Below are positions 1 through 8,113 of a stretch of DNA of 26,693 nucleotides, piece after piece. This stretch comes from VRUE01 sp036266075 (GTDB taxonomy: Bacteria; Actinomycetota; Thermoleophilia; Solirubrobacterales; 70-9). The stretch lies in the NCBI GenBank assembly GCA_036266075.1, contig DATANV010000028.1, positions 1-26,693 of the forward strand. The letters run 5' to 3'. A model generated the notes under the pieces. The model was not told the DNA's origin. It did no database searches and saw nothing but the letters and a program-made list of their open reading frames with translations. Every line of letters starts with the position of its first letter. The first letter of the stretch is position 1. Both the position numbers and the translations under genes were made by a program.

Positions 1-3000
1 AGGAGTTGCAGTTGCACTGCCCGGTCGAGATCAGGCGCAGCGTTTCGGCTTCTGAGTCATAGACGTAGACGTCCCGCTTGCCGTTTGAGTCGCGCTCGAC
101 CAACGGGTCGGGGCTGTCGAAGAAGACGTAGCGCCCGTCGCCGGTGAGCGGCGAGTTCTGGTAGGGGAAGGGGCCGGCGCTGAGCCCTCCCTGGTTTATC
201 GAGATGAAGCTGGCGCTGCCGAGCGGCGGCTCGCCGGAGGGGTTGCAGGAGACGCAGGAGACCTGGCCGCTGTCGGCGTCGAAGAGGTAGAGCTCGCTAC
301 AGGGCGTGGTAAATACCTCGCAGAGCCCCGCAGCGGGATGAGGGTCGTAGCCGGTCAACGACCCTCGCGAAGCGAAGAGCAGCGAGTGCCCGTCGGGGGT
401 CATCCTCGCCTGGCTGATCTCGAAACCGTTGTTCACTCCACCCTCCCCAAGAGATGGTTCAAAGGGCGCGCCTCGCACGGCGATCTGGTGGAGTTCGCCG
501 CCGTGCAGGGAGAAGAGGATGGGAGTAGGCCCGTCGACCCCTACCCAGTAGGAGTAGGCGCCGTCCTCGCTCATGTCGACGACGTGCTCAGGGACCGCCG
601 AGCCGATCGGGATCAAGGCAAGCCGTTCGCCATCGGGGGCCCCTGAGTCGTAGCGGTAGATCGAGGCGTGAGCGTCCGTGTCGACATCGAGCAGCGCCTC
701 TTCGGAGATGAAGTAGGCACGGGATCCGTCGGGGCTGGCGATCTGGAACTGCGAGCGACCCGGGCCTTTGGGGTCGGGGGTCGAGCGCTCCGAGGCGTCG
801 ATCTGCACCGTGTGGGCGGCGTCTTCGCGCAGATAGAGGCTGCCCCAGTAGCCGCTGTCATGGAGGGTGACCTCTGCGGTGAAGAAGACCCGCGAGCCGT
901 CATCGGAGATGACGTGCTGCAGCTGGGTGTAGCTGCCCTCGCCTTGAGTGCCTCCTGGGTTGGTCATCGCGCCGCTGCCGGCAACCGACTCCGTGGCCAC
1001 GCAGGGAGGGGTCGCGCAGGCCTCGTCGGGGAGGATGCCGGCGAGGCGCAGCGTGCCCTCGTCCCATTCGTAGAGCTTCTGCAGGCCGCCGCTCGCCTCG
1101 GGGATCAGGTTGTCGGTGTCCTCGAAGAGGACCTGGTGGAAGTCCGCCGAGGCGGCGGCGAACTGGATGTGGGCGCTGGTCTCGACCGGCTCGTCGCCCA
1201 GCGGAGTCGTCGAGTCGCTAAGCAGCTGGAAGCTCGGCGCTCCGCTGGCCATGCCGGTGGCGAGGTAGAGGTTGGTCGCGCCGGCGACGTTCGGCGTCGC
1301 GACGCCGGGGACCGGAGAGTCGCCGCGGAAGACGCCAGCGTCGAGGTCCTCGGAGAAGTGGCCGACGTAGGAGCTGCCCCTTAAGCCGGTTTGCGTGGGC
1401 GGGGTGGGCTGGAAGGGGGTGATAGGGGTACTGGTCCAGCCATCGGCGCCGCGGACCGCCCGGTATTCCCCACCTCCCAGGGGCAGGCTCGTCGCGCCTG
1501 CGAAGGCCGCTCTCGAGAGGTAGGTGAGGGCGTTGCCGTCGGGCCGCGTGCGGGTCCTGAGCGGGTTGGTGCTGATATCGGTGGCGCCCTTCTCGAGCGG
1601 GCTGACCATCTCGTAGGCGCGGCATTCGGGCAGCTTGGCGGCGGGGCCGACCTGCATGTCTGCGTTTGCGCAGGCACCGGGGGTCGAGGCCGTCGTAAAG
1701 CTGCGCGAGGCGCTCGTGGTTTCGCCGGTCGGGTTCTGGGCGATCAGGCGGTAGCTATAGGAGGTGTTGGCTGAGAGGCCCGAGACTTCTGCGCCGACGA
1801 ACTCGAAGTCGCTGCCCGAGCCCGCGTCTGCGTCTTTGGAAGCGGGGATCGAGCTGCACGGGTTCGAGGCGCAATCGCTCGTCCCCCACTGGAAGTAGTA
1901 GGTCGTCTGGGAGTTGCGCGGGTTTACGCGGCCGTTCAGGCGAGCCGAGCTCGTCTGAATTTGGGTCGCGGCGGTCGCTTCGACCTCGGGAGCTGCCGCT
2001 TCGGTGGTAAACGACGGGTTCGGCGCGCCGGAGGTGACTTCGCCGCCGACGTTTTGGGCTTTGAGCCTTACCGAGTAGCTGGTGTTCGGCTCGAGCCCTT
2101 CGAGCTCATCGGATACTTCTTGAGGGCCAGATCCTTCGATCGGCCCTTGGTCTCCCAGGGAGATCCATTTGACTCCGTCCTTGGTGTATTCGAAGCGGTA
2201 GGTGGTTTCTTGGTTCTCGCCGGTTCCCATCGGGTCGACGGTTCCGCTCAGCTGGGCGGAGTCCGCATCGAAGCTCGTAACCGCGTCGATCGTCACCGCC
2301 GGCGCGGTGGCGACAGGTTTGGCCGGGGTTTCGAAGGAGAGCGTGTCTTTGGCTTCGCCGGCTTTGCTTTTGGCGATCAGCGTGACTTCGTAGGCGGTTT
2401 CCGGCGCGAGTCCCGTCGTGTCGTCGGAGACTTCGTGGTCTGCGCCGTCGGTGGGGATCGAGCGGTCGCCCTGCAGGCCCGGGCATTCGGGAGTGCACTG
2501 GAAGCGGTAGGTGGTTTCCTGGGCTTCTTTGGTTCCGCCGGAGTTGACCGTGCCCGAGAAGTGGGCGGAGTTGTATTTGAGGCTCGAGACCGGGTCGATT
2601 GCGGCGCTTGGCGGTGCGACGAATTCGGCCGGACCGTAGATGCGGACCTTGTCGTCGGGGCCCCCGCTGATGAAACTATCGTCGTTCGAGACGAAGAGCC
2701 GGCCCGATGCCGTATCGACGGCGACGCCCGCCGCATATTTCGGCGTATCGGCGGTAGCGACGAGGTTGCCGTCTTTGTCGAAGTGCCGCACCAACCCGAG
2801 GCTTCCGAAATAGACATCGTCGTTGGAGGGATCGACGCTGAGCGCCAGGGGGGTGTCCGTCACTTTGACCCCGCTGGCCGAGGCATCGGCCGTACCGCCG
2901 CCACCGGGGAACAGCGAGAGCGGGAACTTCGTGCCGTTTACGTAGAGGCTGTCCGAGTCGGCGGCAAGCGACCCGGACCCGGCGCCGGTGATCTGCGAGT

Positions 3001-3646
3001 CGAAGTCCCCGTTGCCAACCGGGTGGGTGCTCGGCACGTACTTGTCGATGCTCGTGGCTTCGACGTTGACGGGACCTCCATCGAGACTCTTGCCATAGCT
3101 GACATAGAGAACGCCCGCGGTATCTACGGCAACGCCCCAAGCGGTGTCTTCGTGTGCCGCGTGATCGGTCAGCGAGTTGCCCGAGCCGTCGATCGTGCCG
3201 AGCAGCGCGCCCTGGGGGGAGTAGACGCGGACTTCGCCGTCGACGACGATGTAGAGGTCGCCCGCGGTGCCGCCCGGCGCTCCGGCCGGGGCAACTGCCA
3301 TCTCGCCGGCGAACGGCACGCTTTTGTTGAGGTTGGTCCCCGCACCCGGTCCGGCGGTGAAGTTGTCGGGGACGCCGTCGGTGGTGAACCGGTAAAGGCG
3401 GCTGTTTCCCCCTTCCTTCTGGTCGACGACATAGAGGATGTGGGCCTGCTGGTCGACGGCGAGGTGTGACGGGGAAAAGAATTTTGTCGTGCTCGTCCCG
3501 TCCGGTCCGAAGGCCGAGATGAAGGGATGGATGCTCGCGCCGGCTGCCGTAGACGCGAAGCTGGGGAAGGCGAGAGCGGCGAATAGGAGGAGCACGCTCG
3601 CTCGCCGAAGGCCGAGTCCGGTGGCTGGCTTGCCGCTGCGTCGCAC
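1..3646 (-). CDS. Secreted NHL/FN3/beta-propeller surface protein, 3' end outside window
   Basis: Reading the minus strand from GTG at 3646 gives an open frame of 1215 codons that runs off the left edge. The start is fixed by a purine-rich ribosome binding site at 3651-3660. Residues 1 to about 32 form a signal peptide (Arg-rich start, then a VLLLFAALAF core). Residues about 45-335 carry NHL-like blade motifs such as HLAVDQQAHILYVVD, GVAVDTAGVLYVS and LALSVDPSNDDVYFG. Three fibronectin type III-like modules follow at about 340-437, 445-545 and 550-648, each with a SGTVNP- or NGRVNP-type strand and a TTYRF or TTYYF strand. From about 650 on, repeats like DGSRVFFTAE, DGSRAYFIS and DGRYVFFDS suggest a PD40/TolB-like propeller. 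The CRAYEMVSP motif before the propeller is typical of Solirubrobacterales surface proteins as I recall them. The role is probably extracellular binding or display; no catalytic site was recognised. Confidence 0.85.
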   Translation of the reverse strand, partial: MRRSGKPATGLGLRRASVLLLFAALAFPSFASTAAGASIHPFISAFGPDGTSTTKFFSPSHLAVDQQAHILYVVDQKEGGNSRLYRFTTDGVPDNFTAGPGAGTNLNKSVPFAGEMAVAPAGAPGGTAGDLYIVVDGEVRVYSPQGALLGTIDGSGNSLTDHAAHEDTAWGVAVDTAGVLYVSYGKSLDGGPVNVEATSIDKYVPSTHPVGNGDFDSQITGAGSGSLAADSDSLYVNGTKFPLSLFPGGGGTADASASGVKVTDTPLALSVDPSNDDVYFGSLGLVRHFDKDGNLVATADTPKYAAGVAVDTASGRLFVSNDDSFISGGPDDKVRIYGPAEFVAPPSAAIDPVSSLKYNSAHFSGTVNSGGTKEAQETTYRFQCTPECPGLQGDRSIPTDGADHEVSDDTTGLAPETAYEVTLIAKSKAGEAKDTLSFETPAKPVATAPAVTIDAVTSFDADSAQLSGTVDPMGTGENQETTYRFEYTKDGVKWISLGDQGPIEGSGPQEVSDELEGLEPNTSYSVRLKAQNVGGEVTSGAPNPSFTTEAAAPEVEATAATQIQTSSARLNGRVNPRNSQTTYYFQWGTSDCASNPCSSIPASKDADAGSGSDFEFVGAEVSGLSANTSYSYRLIAQNPTGETTSASRSFTTASTPGACANADMQVGPAAKLPECRAYEMVSPLEKGATDISTNPLRTRTRPDGNALTYLSRAAFAGATSLPLGGGEYRAVRGADGWTSTPITPFQPTPPTQTGLRGSSYVGHFSEDLDAGVFRGDSPVPGVATPNVAGATNLYLATGMASGAPSFQLLSDSTTPLGDEPVETSAHIQFAAASADFHQVLFEDTDNLIPEASGGLQKLYEWDEGTLRLAGILPDEACATPPCVATESVAGSGAMTNPGGTQGEGSYTQLQHVISDDGSRVFFTAEVTLHDSGYWGSLYLREDAAHTVQIDASERSTPDPKGPGRSQFQIASPDGSRAYFISEEALLDVDTDAHASIYRYDSGAPDGERLALIPIGSAVPEHVVDMSEDGAYSYWVGVDGPTPILFSLHGGELHQIAVRGAPFEPSLGEGGVNNGFEISQARMTPDGHSLLFASRGSLTGYDPHPAAGLCEVFTTPCSELYLFDADSGQVSCVSCNPSGEPPLGSASFISINQGGLSAGPFPYQNSPLTGDGRYVFFDSPDPLVERDSNGKRDVYVYDSEAETLRLISTGQCNCNS

Positions 3647-3650
3647 GTAT

Positions 3651-3660
3651 CCCTCTCCTC
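3651..3660 (-). promoter_or_regulatory. Shine-Dalgarno site deciding the start at 3646
   Basis: The minus strand reads GAGGAGAGGG, then four bases, then GTG. This is one of few strong Shine-Dalgarno sites in the window, where many genes appear leaderless, and it fixes the start of the secreted protein. Confidence 0.7.
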
Positions 3661-3823
3661 TGTCCCGTGAGCCCTGCCGACCGCTTCCCTTTGCGGCCCT
3701 CCCTGGCTCGGTTGTCCCTGTACTGCTCGTTTCCCCTGTTCTTACTGGCTACGAGAGAAGGAAGTTCCCAGAGGGTGCTTTCTGTACCCGCAGCATGGCT
3801 AGGAAACCACCTACACGATGGTT

Positions 3824-3861
3824 TGTCAAGTCAACGTTCCTGAAGAAAAAAGAACGTTCCT
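3824..3861 (-). promoter_or_regulatory. Direct repeats next to a -35-like box (candidate activator site)
   Basis: On the minus strand AGGAACGTT occurs twice, at 3861-3853 and 3841-3833, exactly 20 bp apart (two helical turns). TTGACA follows immediately at 3829-3824, with an overlapping TTGACT at 3834-3829. No convincing -10 box is seen at the right distance, so promoter function is tentative. A T6 run on the minus strand (3851-3846), with GTTC/GAAC arms just upstream, could also end transcription of the TetR gene that stops at 3877. The rest of 3647-3876 holds an AGTTCCCA copy at 3763-3770 and nothing else recognised. Confidence 0.4.
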
Positions 3862-3876
3862 AGGATCGCAGAACTG

Positions 3877-4536
3877 CTACGCGGCGGCGCGGGCGAGGCG
3901 GGCGGCCTCGGCGGAGCCGAGGTACGGCGCGAGAACGAATTCGGCGCAGTCGGGAAGCAGCTGCTCGAGCTGCTTCGCTTCGCCGGCTACGACCTTGCGA
4001 TAGGCGAGCGAAATGACCGAGCCGATCGTCGTCTCCTCGGTCGAGTCGGGAAGGGGGCGCTCGCCGGCGGAGCGTTCGGCGCGACCGCGGCGCAGGGCGG
4101 GGACGATCTCGGCCGCGGCCTCGTTGAAGCTCGCAGTCACGGCAGGCCCGGCGCCGCGGGACTCGACCAGGCAGAGCCTCGCCAGGTCCGGCTCGGTGGC
4201 GAAGAAGGCGAGGGTGGCGCGAGTCGCGGCGATCGCCTGGTGGGGCCAGTCGGGGATCGGCGCGACCGCCTCCTCGATCAGCTCCCGCAGGTGGTCGACG
4301 ACGACCTCGAAGGCGGCGAGGAAGCACTGCTCCTTGCCCCCGAAGTTCTCGTAGAAGACGCGGCGCGAGACCTTCGCCTCGCGGGTGATGTCGGCGAGGA
4401 CGACGGCGCCGTAGCCCTTGACGGCGACGGCGCTCGCCAGGCCGGCGATCAGCCGCTCGCGCTGATGGTGGGCGACCTGCTCGCGACTGTAGCCGTGGCG
4501 GCCGGCCGGCAGCGGGCCCAGCTCTTCGGCGGCCAT
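3877..4536 (-). CDS. TetR/AcrR-family regulator A
   Basis: The 219-residue protein has the usual TetR length. The helix-turn-helix spans about residues 26-72: QRERLIAGLASAVAVKGY, then LADITREAKVSRRVFYENF and GGKEQCFL, where FYENF is the recognition-helix end typical of the family. The N-terminal motif PAGRHGYSREQV is shared with regulators E and D (second unit). The C-terminal ligand and dimer domain ends with LLPDCAEFVLAPYLGS, a signature common to most regulators here. The ATG at 4536 is preceded by GAGGAG at 4546-4541, so the start is secure. It lies 21 nt downstream of regulator B on the same strand and is probably cotranscribed with it. The ligand is unknown. Confidence 0.92.
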   Translation of the reverse strand: MAAEELGPLPAGRHGYSREQVAHHQRERLIAGLASAVAVKGYGAVVLADITREAKVSRRVFYENFGGKEQCFLAAFEVVVDHLRELIEEAVAPIPDWPHQAIAATRATLAFFATEPDLARLCLVESRGAGPAVTASFNEAAAEIVPALRRGRAERSAGERPLPDSTEETTIGSVISLAYRKVVAGEAKQLEQLLPDCAEFVLAPYLGSAEAARLARAAA

Positions 4537-4557
4537 CGTCTCCTCGCGGCGGGCGGG

Positions 4558-5238
4558 CTAGGCGGAGATCGCGTCGGCGACCTCGCCCGCCTCCCGTGCC
4601 GCTTCGTCCTCGCCGACGAAGGGGCGCAGGACGAACTCGACCGTCTCCGGCAAGAGGCCGCGCAGCTTCTCGGCTTCGCCCGCCATCAGCCGCTGGCCGA
4701 GCACCCAGACGATGCCGCCGGCGAGCGTCTCCTCGAGGCTCTCCGGCAGGGTCGAGCCACGCGGGTTGAGCTCGCGCCCCGGAGCGATCAGCGGCGCCAG
4801 CCGCTTCAGCCCGGCCTCGTGGCGCGCGGCCGCGGCGGGGCCGGCGGCGTTGGCCTCGACGAGGACGGCGCGGGCGACCGCGGGGTTGGCGGCGACGTCC
4901 TCGAAGAGCGTGCCGAGGGCGGCACCGATGCGGTCGGGCCAGGGCCCTTCTTCGCGCTTGTAGGCCGATTCGACGCGGGCGACGGTGCGCTCCGTCGCGG
5001 CGTCAATCAACCCCAGGAAGGCAGCTTCCTTGTCGGGGTAGTGGTTGTAGAAGGTCTTGTAGCCGACCTTGGCGCGGCGCACGATCTGCTCGATCGTCGT
5101 CTCCTGATATCCCTGCTCGGCGACCAGCTCGGCCGTCGCCTCGAAGATCCGGCGCCGCTGGTCGGCCGCGGCGGCGTCGCGGCTCACCGGCTCGGGCCCC
5201 GAAGGCCGGCGCGAGTCCTTTCCGGGAAGCGCACGCAC
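4558..5238 (-). CDS. TetR/AcrR-family regulator B
   Basis: This is a TetR regulator of 226 residues when started at GTG 5238. The DNA-binding domain is at about 28-74 (RRRIFEATAELVAEQGY, then TTIEQIVRRAKVGYKTFYNHY, DKEAAFL). The C-terminal half has SLEETLAGGIVWVLGQRLMAGEAEKL and LLPETVEFVLRPFVG. The frame is open up to ATG 5307, but the extra residues look like translated promoter. GTG 5238 is preferred because a TATCCT -10 box ends 6 nt upstream and an operator-like AGTTCCCA lies in the promoter spacer. It is divergent from regulator C and upstream of regulator A in a likely two-gene operon. The start choice is inference; the family is clear. Confidence 0.88.
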   Translation of the reverse strand: MRALPGKDSRRPSGPEPVSRDAAAADQRRRIFEATAELVAEQGYQETTIEQIVRRAKVGYKTFYNHYPDKEAAFLGLIDAATERTVARVESAYKREEGPWPDRIGAALGTLFEDVAANPAVARAVLVEANAAGPAAAARHEAGLKRLAPLIAPGRELNPRGSTLPESLEETLAGGIVWVLGQRLMAGEAEKLRGLLPETVEFVLRPFVGEDEAAREAGEVADAISA

Positions 5239-5324
5239 AGCCCCAGGATAGCGCCAGTTCCCATTGGTACGAAACAGGTACATGGAGTGAGGAAAGTTCC
5301 CAAACATAAGCTATGGTGTCCTGA
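5239..5324. promoter_or_regulatory. Divergent leaderless promoters for TetR B and C with paired AGTTCCCA motifs
   Basis: Minus direction: -10 TATCCT at 5250-5245 ends 6 nt before GTG 5238. Plus direction: -10 TATGGT at 5312-5317 ends 7 nt before ATG 5325. AGTTCCCA occurs at 5256-5263 and again at 5295-5302, 39 bp apart. Each copy falls roughly where the -35/-10 spacer of one of the two promoters would be. That position fits autorepression by one or both TetR proteins. Confidence 0.55.
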
Positions 5325-5939
5325 ATGGAGAGCCCGGGACCACTGCGCGAAGTCCGCTCTTGGGAGGAGGTCGTCCCCGATCGCGGCTCGGACGCCGACG
5401 TGCTCGAAGCGATGCTGCTCACCGCCGGCGAGCTGGGCTACGCGAAGGCGACGGTGCGCGAGGTCACGAGCCGCGCCCGGATCACCGAGGACCGCTTCCA
5501 CCGGCACTTCGGGGGCAAGGAGGCCTGCTTCGCTCGCGCCTACGGCGACGCTGCTGCCCGCCTGGAGCGGGAGCTGCTCGACACCTGTGCGATGGCCCCC
5601 GACTGGAAGGCCGGCTTCGAAGCCGCCCTCGCCGAGCTACTGCGCTACGTCGCCGAGCAGCCGCTCCTCGCCCGCGCCCTGCTGATCGAGGTGAAGAGCG
5701 CCCGCGGCGAGGCCTGGGCCAAGCACCAGGAGGTCGTCGAGCGTCTGACCGCCGCGATCGACTCCGCCCGCCAGCAGCCCGGCGCCCGCCCCAACTCTTC
5801 GCCGATGACCGCCGGCTTCGTCGTCGGCGCGATCGAGGAATCGCTCTGCATCGAGATCGCCACCGGCCGCGCCACCGACGTCGAGCGCCTGCTCGAAGAC
5901 CTCACCCGCCTCGCCTTCCTGCAGCTCTTCGGCGGCTAG
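5325..5939 (+). CDS. TetR/AcrR-family regulator C
   Basis: The 204-residue TetR protein has its helix-turn-helix at about 26-72 (LEAMLLTAGELGYAKATV, then REVTSRARITEDRFHRHFGGKEACF). The C-terminal domain is shorter than in its neighbours and ends in LTRLAFLQLFGG, a diverged form of the shared PYLG ending. The ATG at 5325 follows a TATGGT -10 box by 7 nt, so the mRNA is probably leaderless. It is divergent from regulator B and convergent with tandem regulator D, with a hairpin across both stop codons. Its recognition helix (ITEDRFHRHF) differs from the FYENF type, so it may bind a different site. The ligand is unknown. Confidence 0.9.
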   Translation: MESPGPLREVRSWEEVVPDRGSDADVLEAMLLTAGELGYAKATVREVTSRARITEDRFHRHFGGKEACFARAYGDAAARLERELLDTCAMAPDWKAGFEAALAELLRYVAEQPLLARALLIEVKSARGEAWAKHQEVVERLTAAIDSARQQPGARPNSSPMTAGFVVGAIEESLCIEIATGRATDVERLLEDLTRLAFLQLFGG

Positions 5940-5975
5940 AAGAGCTTGCAGGTCGGCGACCGGCTCAGCTCTTCT
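5938..5975. terminator. Bidirectional terminator-like hairpin between convergent TetR genes
   Basis: A perfect 9-bp inverted repeat, AGAAGAGCT at 5938-5946 and AGCTCTTCT at 5967-5975, encloses a 20-nt loop that contains a second small stem (GGTC/GACC at 5951-5954 and 5958-5961). It overlaps the TAG stop of regulator C (5937-5939) and the TGA stop of regulator D (5965-5967). There is no clear U-tract beyond the partial TCTTCT arms. Confidence 0.55.
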
Positions 5976-7362
5976 GCTTGGCGATCTTCGAGGCTTCGGC
6001 GCTGCCGAGGTACGGAGTGAGGGTGAACTCGACCAGGTCGGGGAGCAGGTCCTCAAGCTCCTCGGCCTTGCCGGCGATGATCCGTCGCGAGATCAGCGAG
6101 ACCATGCCGCCGACCAGCGCTTCCTCGGTGGTCGCGGAGAGTCGCGAGAGGACCTCCGGGGAGCGGCCCTCGCGGCCCTTCTGGAAGTAGGGGACGAAGC
6201 TCTGGATGGCGGCGTCGTAGCGCTCGACCACGGCCGGGCCGGCGACCAATGCCTCGACCATGCAGAGGCGCGCCAGGCTCGGGTTGGCGGCGAGAAACTC
6301 GAGCATCGCGTCGATGCCCGCCTTGATCGACTGGGGCCACTCGTCGCTCTCCTCGAAGGCCTCGGAGACGCGCTCGCGCAGTTCGCTCATCACCGCGTCG
6401 TAGGCGGCGACGAAGCACTCGTCCTTGCTTTCGAAGTGCTCGTAGAAGGTGCGGCGTGAGACCGCGGCGGCGCGCGTGATGTGAGCGATCGTCGTGCCGG
6501 AGTAACCGTGCTCGGAGATCGCCTCGGCGATTCCGGCGATCAGCCGCTCGCGCTGGTTGTGGGTGACGAACTCGCGCGGCAGGCCGTGCCGGCCCGGCGG
6601 CAGGCGCGCCAGCTCGGGCGGATACTCGTCCGCCGCGGCAGCCGGCTTCGCGGGTTTCTCGGCAGCCTTCTTCCTCGCCACCCCGCGACCATATCGCTCC
6701 TGTTCCTCGGAAACGGGTTCCTCCTGGACGGAATCGTCGCCGCCGGGGCCGCGACTGAGCTCGGCCATCGCCGCCTCGAGGCCCAGATAGGGCATCACCG
6801 CCGCCGACATCAGCTGCGGGACCAGGCCCGGCAGATCGTCGACTGTGCCGCGCACGACCCGCGAGTAGATCTGGCCGTAGGCGGAGCCGGCGAGCGCCTC
6901 GGCGGTGGTGTGCGGCACCGCTTCGGGGTCGTCCATCTCGAGCCGGCCGGCGTCGATCAGCCCGGCGACCACGCGCATCGTCATGTCGCGGCGGGCACGG
7001 GCGGCATCGCCGGCGGCGAGCACCTCGACGCCGAAGGAGGCACGGCTGGGGTCGTTACGCAAACCGCTCACGACCTGCTCGGCGACGGCCCGCAGGCGGT
7101 CCGGCCAGCTCTCGGCGCTTTCGTAGGCCCTGACCATCGTTTCCATGCACTCCTCGTTGACCTCCTGCCAGGCGGAGAGGAAGCAGTCGTACTTGCCGCG
7201 GAAGTGGCGGTCGAAGGCGGGGCGATCAAGGCCGGCGCGGTCGACGATCAACTCGATTGTCGTTTCGCCATAGCCGCGTTCGACGGCGATCTCGATCGTC
7301 GCGTCGACGATGCGGGTGCGCTCGGAGCTGCCGGCGCGATCGCGGGTCTGCGTCTCGAGCAC
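5965..7362 (-). CDS. Tandem TetR fusion: two complete TetR units in one chain (regulator D)
   Basis: The 465-residue protein is about twice normal TetR length. Unit 1 (about 14-205) has a helix-turn-helix RTRIVDATIEIAVERGYG, then TTIELIVDRAGLDRPAFDRHF and GKYDCFL, and ends AVMPYLGLEAAMAEL. A charged Ala/Pro/Lys-rich linker follows (about 206-260). Unit 2 (about 261-465) has PPGRHGLPREFV, QRERLIAGIAEAISEHGY, ITRAAAVSRRTFYEHF and LLPDLVEFTLTPYLGS. Unit 2 resembles regulators A and E more than unit 1 does. The frame is uninterrupted. GTG 7362 lies 36 nt after the stop of regulator E, suggesting cotranscription; no strong ribosome binding site is visible. A normal TetR dimerises, so this chain could act as a single-chain pseudo-dimer with two different recognition helices. 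An internal GTG at 6681 may also give unit 2 alone. Confidence 0.88.
   Translation of the reverse strand: MLETQTRDRAGSSERTRIVDATIEIAVERGYGETTIELIVDRAGLDRPAFDRHFRGKYDCFLSAWQEVNEECMETMVRAYESAESWPDRLRAVAEQVVSGLRNDPSRASFGVEVLAAGDAARARRDMTMRVVAGLIDAGRLEMDDPEAVPHTTAEALAGSAYGQIYSRVVRGTVDDLPGLVPQLMSAAVMPYLGLEAAMAELSRGPGGDDSVQEEPVSEEQERYGRGVARKKAAEKPAKPAAAADEYPPELARLPPGRHGLPREFVTHNQRERLIAGIAEAISEHGYSGTTIAHITRAAAVSRRTFYEHFESKDECFVAAYDAVMSELRERVSEAFEESDEWPQSIKAGIDAMLEFLAANPSLARLCMVEALVAGPAVVERYDAAIQSFVPYFQKGREGRSPEVLSRLSATTEEALVGGMVSLISRRIIAGKAEELEDLLPDLVEFTLTPYLGSAEASKIAKQKS
6682..6693 (-). promoter_or_regulatory. Possible internal leaderless promoter for the second TetR unit
   Basis: On the minus strand TATGGT at 6693-6688 is followed by six bases and then GTG at 6681, which is in frame with unit 2 of the fusion. 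The same hexamer at nearly the same distance precedes regulator C. Translation from 6681 would give a 238-residue protein, a normal TetR length. No clear -35 box is seen. Confidence 0.35.
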
Positions 7363-7398
7363 TAGCGCATGGGACCCCCGATCCCTGCCTTCATGTCC

Positions 7399-8076
7399 CT
7401 AGTCGGCGGCCGCGGCCGGCTTTTCGGCGGCGGCCCGCTTGGCGGACTCGGCGCCCACGTACGGTGTCAGGGAGAATTCGACCAGCTCCGGCAGGAGCTC
7501 CTCGATCTCCTCCACCTGTCCCATCACGATCCGCTGGTAGATGATCCAGAAGATCCCGCCGACGATCGTCTCCTCCAACGTCGTCGGCAGCTCCTCGCCC
7601 TTCGGGGAGACCTTGCGGCCCATGCGGAAGAGCGGCACGAAGGCCTGGATCGAGCGTTCGTAGCGGTCGACCGCAGCCGGCCCGGCGGAGAGCGCCTCGA
7701 CGATGCAGGTGCGAGCCAGCGCCGGCTCGGTTGCCACGTAGTGCAGGAAGGCGGCCAGGCCGGAGTTGACCCGCGTAGGCCAGGCGTCGACCTTGCTGGC
7801 GGCGTCGACGACGCGGCGCAGCGCCTCTTTTACGGCGAACTCCGAGGCAGCGAGGAAGCAGTCCTCCTTGGAGGAGAAGTTCTCGTAGAAGGTGTTGCGG
7901 GCGATCCCGGCGCGGCTGACGATGTCGGCCACGGTGACCGAGCGGTAGCCCTTCTCGACGGTCTCCTCGGCAAGGGCCGCGATGATCCGAGAACGCTGGT
8001 GTCGGACGATGAACTCGCGCGGAAGAGGATGCCTTCCCGGCGGCATTTTCAACGCCTGGGGAACTCGGTCAGCCAC
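7399..8076 (-). CDS. TetR/AcrR-family regulator E
   Basis: This is a TetR regulator of 225 residues when started at GTG 8076. PPGRHPLPREFIV precedes the helix-turn-helix at about 26-72 (RSRIIAALAEETVEKGY, VADIVSRAGIARNTFYENF, SKEDCFLAA). The C-terminal domain has TLEETIVGGIFWIIYQRIVMG and LLPELVEFSLTPYVGA, the cluster signature, and ends in an Ala/Lys-rich tail. The frame is open up to 8271, but that extension overlaps the divergent gene and lies upstream of a good -35/-10 pair pointing at 8076, so the shorter start is preferred. It is divergent from regulator F and probably cotranscribed with tandem regulator D. Ligand and targets are unknown. Confidence 0.9.
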   Translation of the reverse strand: MADRVPQALKMPPGRHPLPREFIVRHQRSRIIAALAEETVEKGYRSVTVADIVSRAGIARNTFYENFSSKEDCFLAASEFAVKEALRRVVDAASKVDAWPTRVNSGLAAFLHYVATEPALARTCIVEALSAGPAAVDRYERSIQAFVPLFRMGRKVSPKGEELPTTLEETIVGGIFWIIYQRIVMGQVEEIEELLPELVEFSLTPYVGAESAKRAAAEKPAAAAD

Positions 8077-8111
8077 GGTTCGGAGGCTACTCGCCGAGGA
8101 CCGAAGTTCAA
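8077..8111 (-). promoter_or_regulatory. Leaderless promoter of TetR E
   Basis: TTGAAC at 8111-8106 and TAGCCT at 8089-8084 are 16 bp apart, and the -10 ends 7 nt before GTG 8076. There is no Shine-Dalgarno sequence, as expected for a leaderless transcript. A weaker motif variant, AGTTCCCC, lies just inside the coding region (8066-8059 on the minus strand). Confidence 0.5.
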
Positions 8112-8113
8112 GC

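Noticed and set aside
338..3469. Long plus-strand frames, including one of about 500 codons, opposite the secreted protein gene
   Set aside because: They are antisense to a clear minus-strand gene with signal peptide and recognisable domains, and their translations are low-complexity without any family motif.
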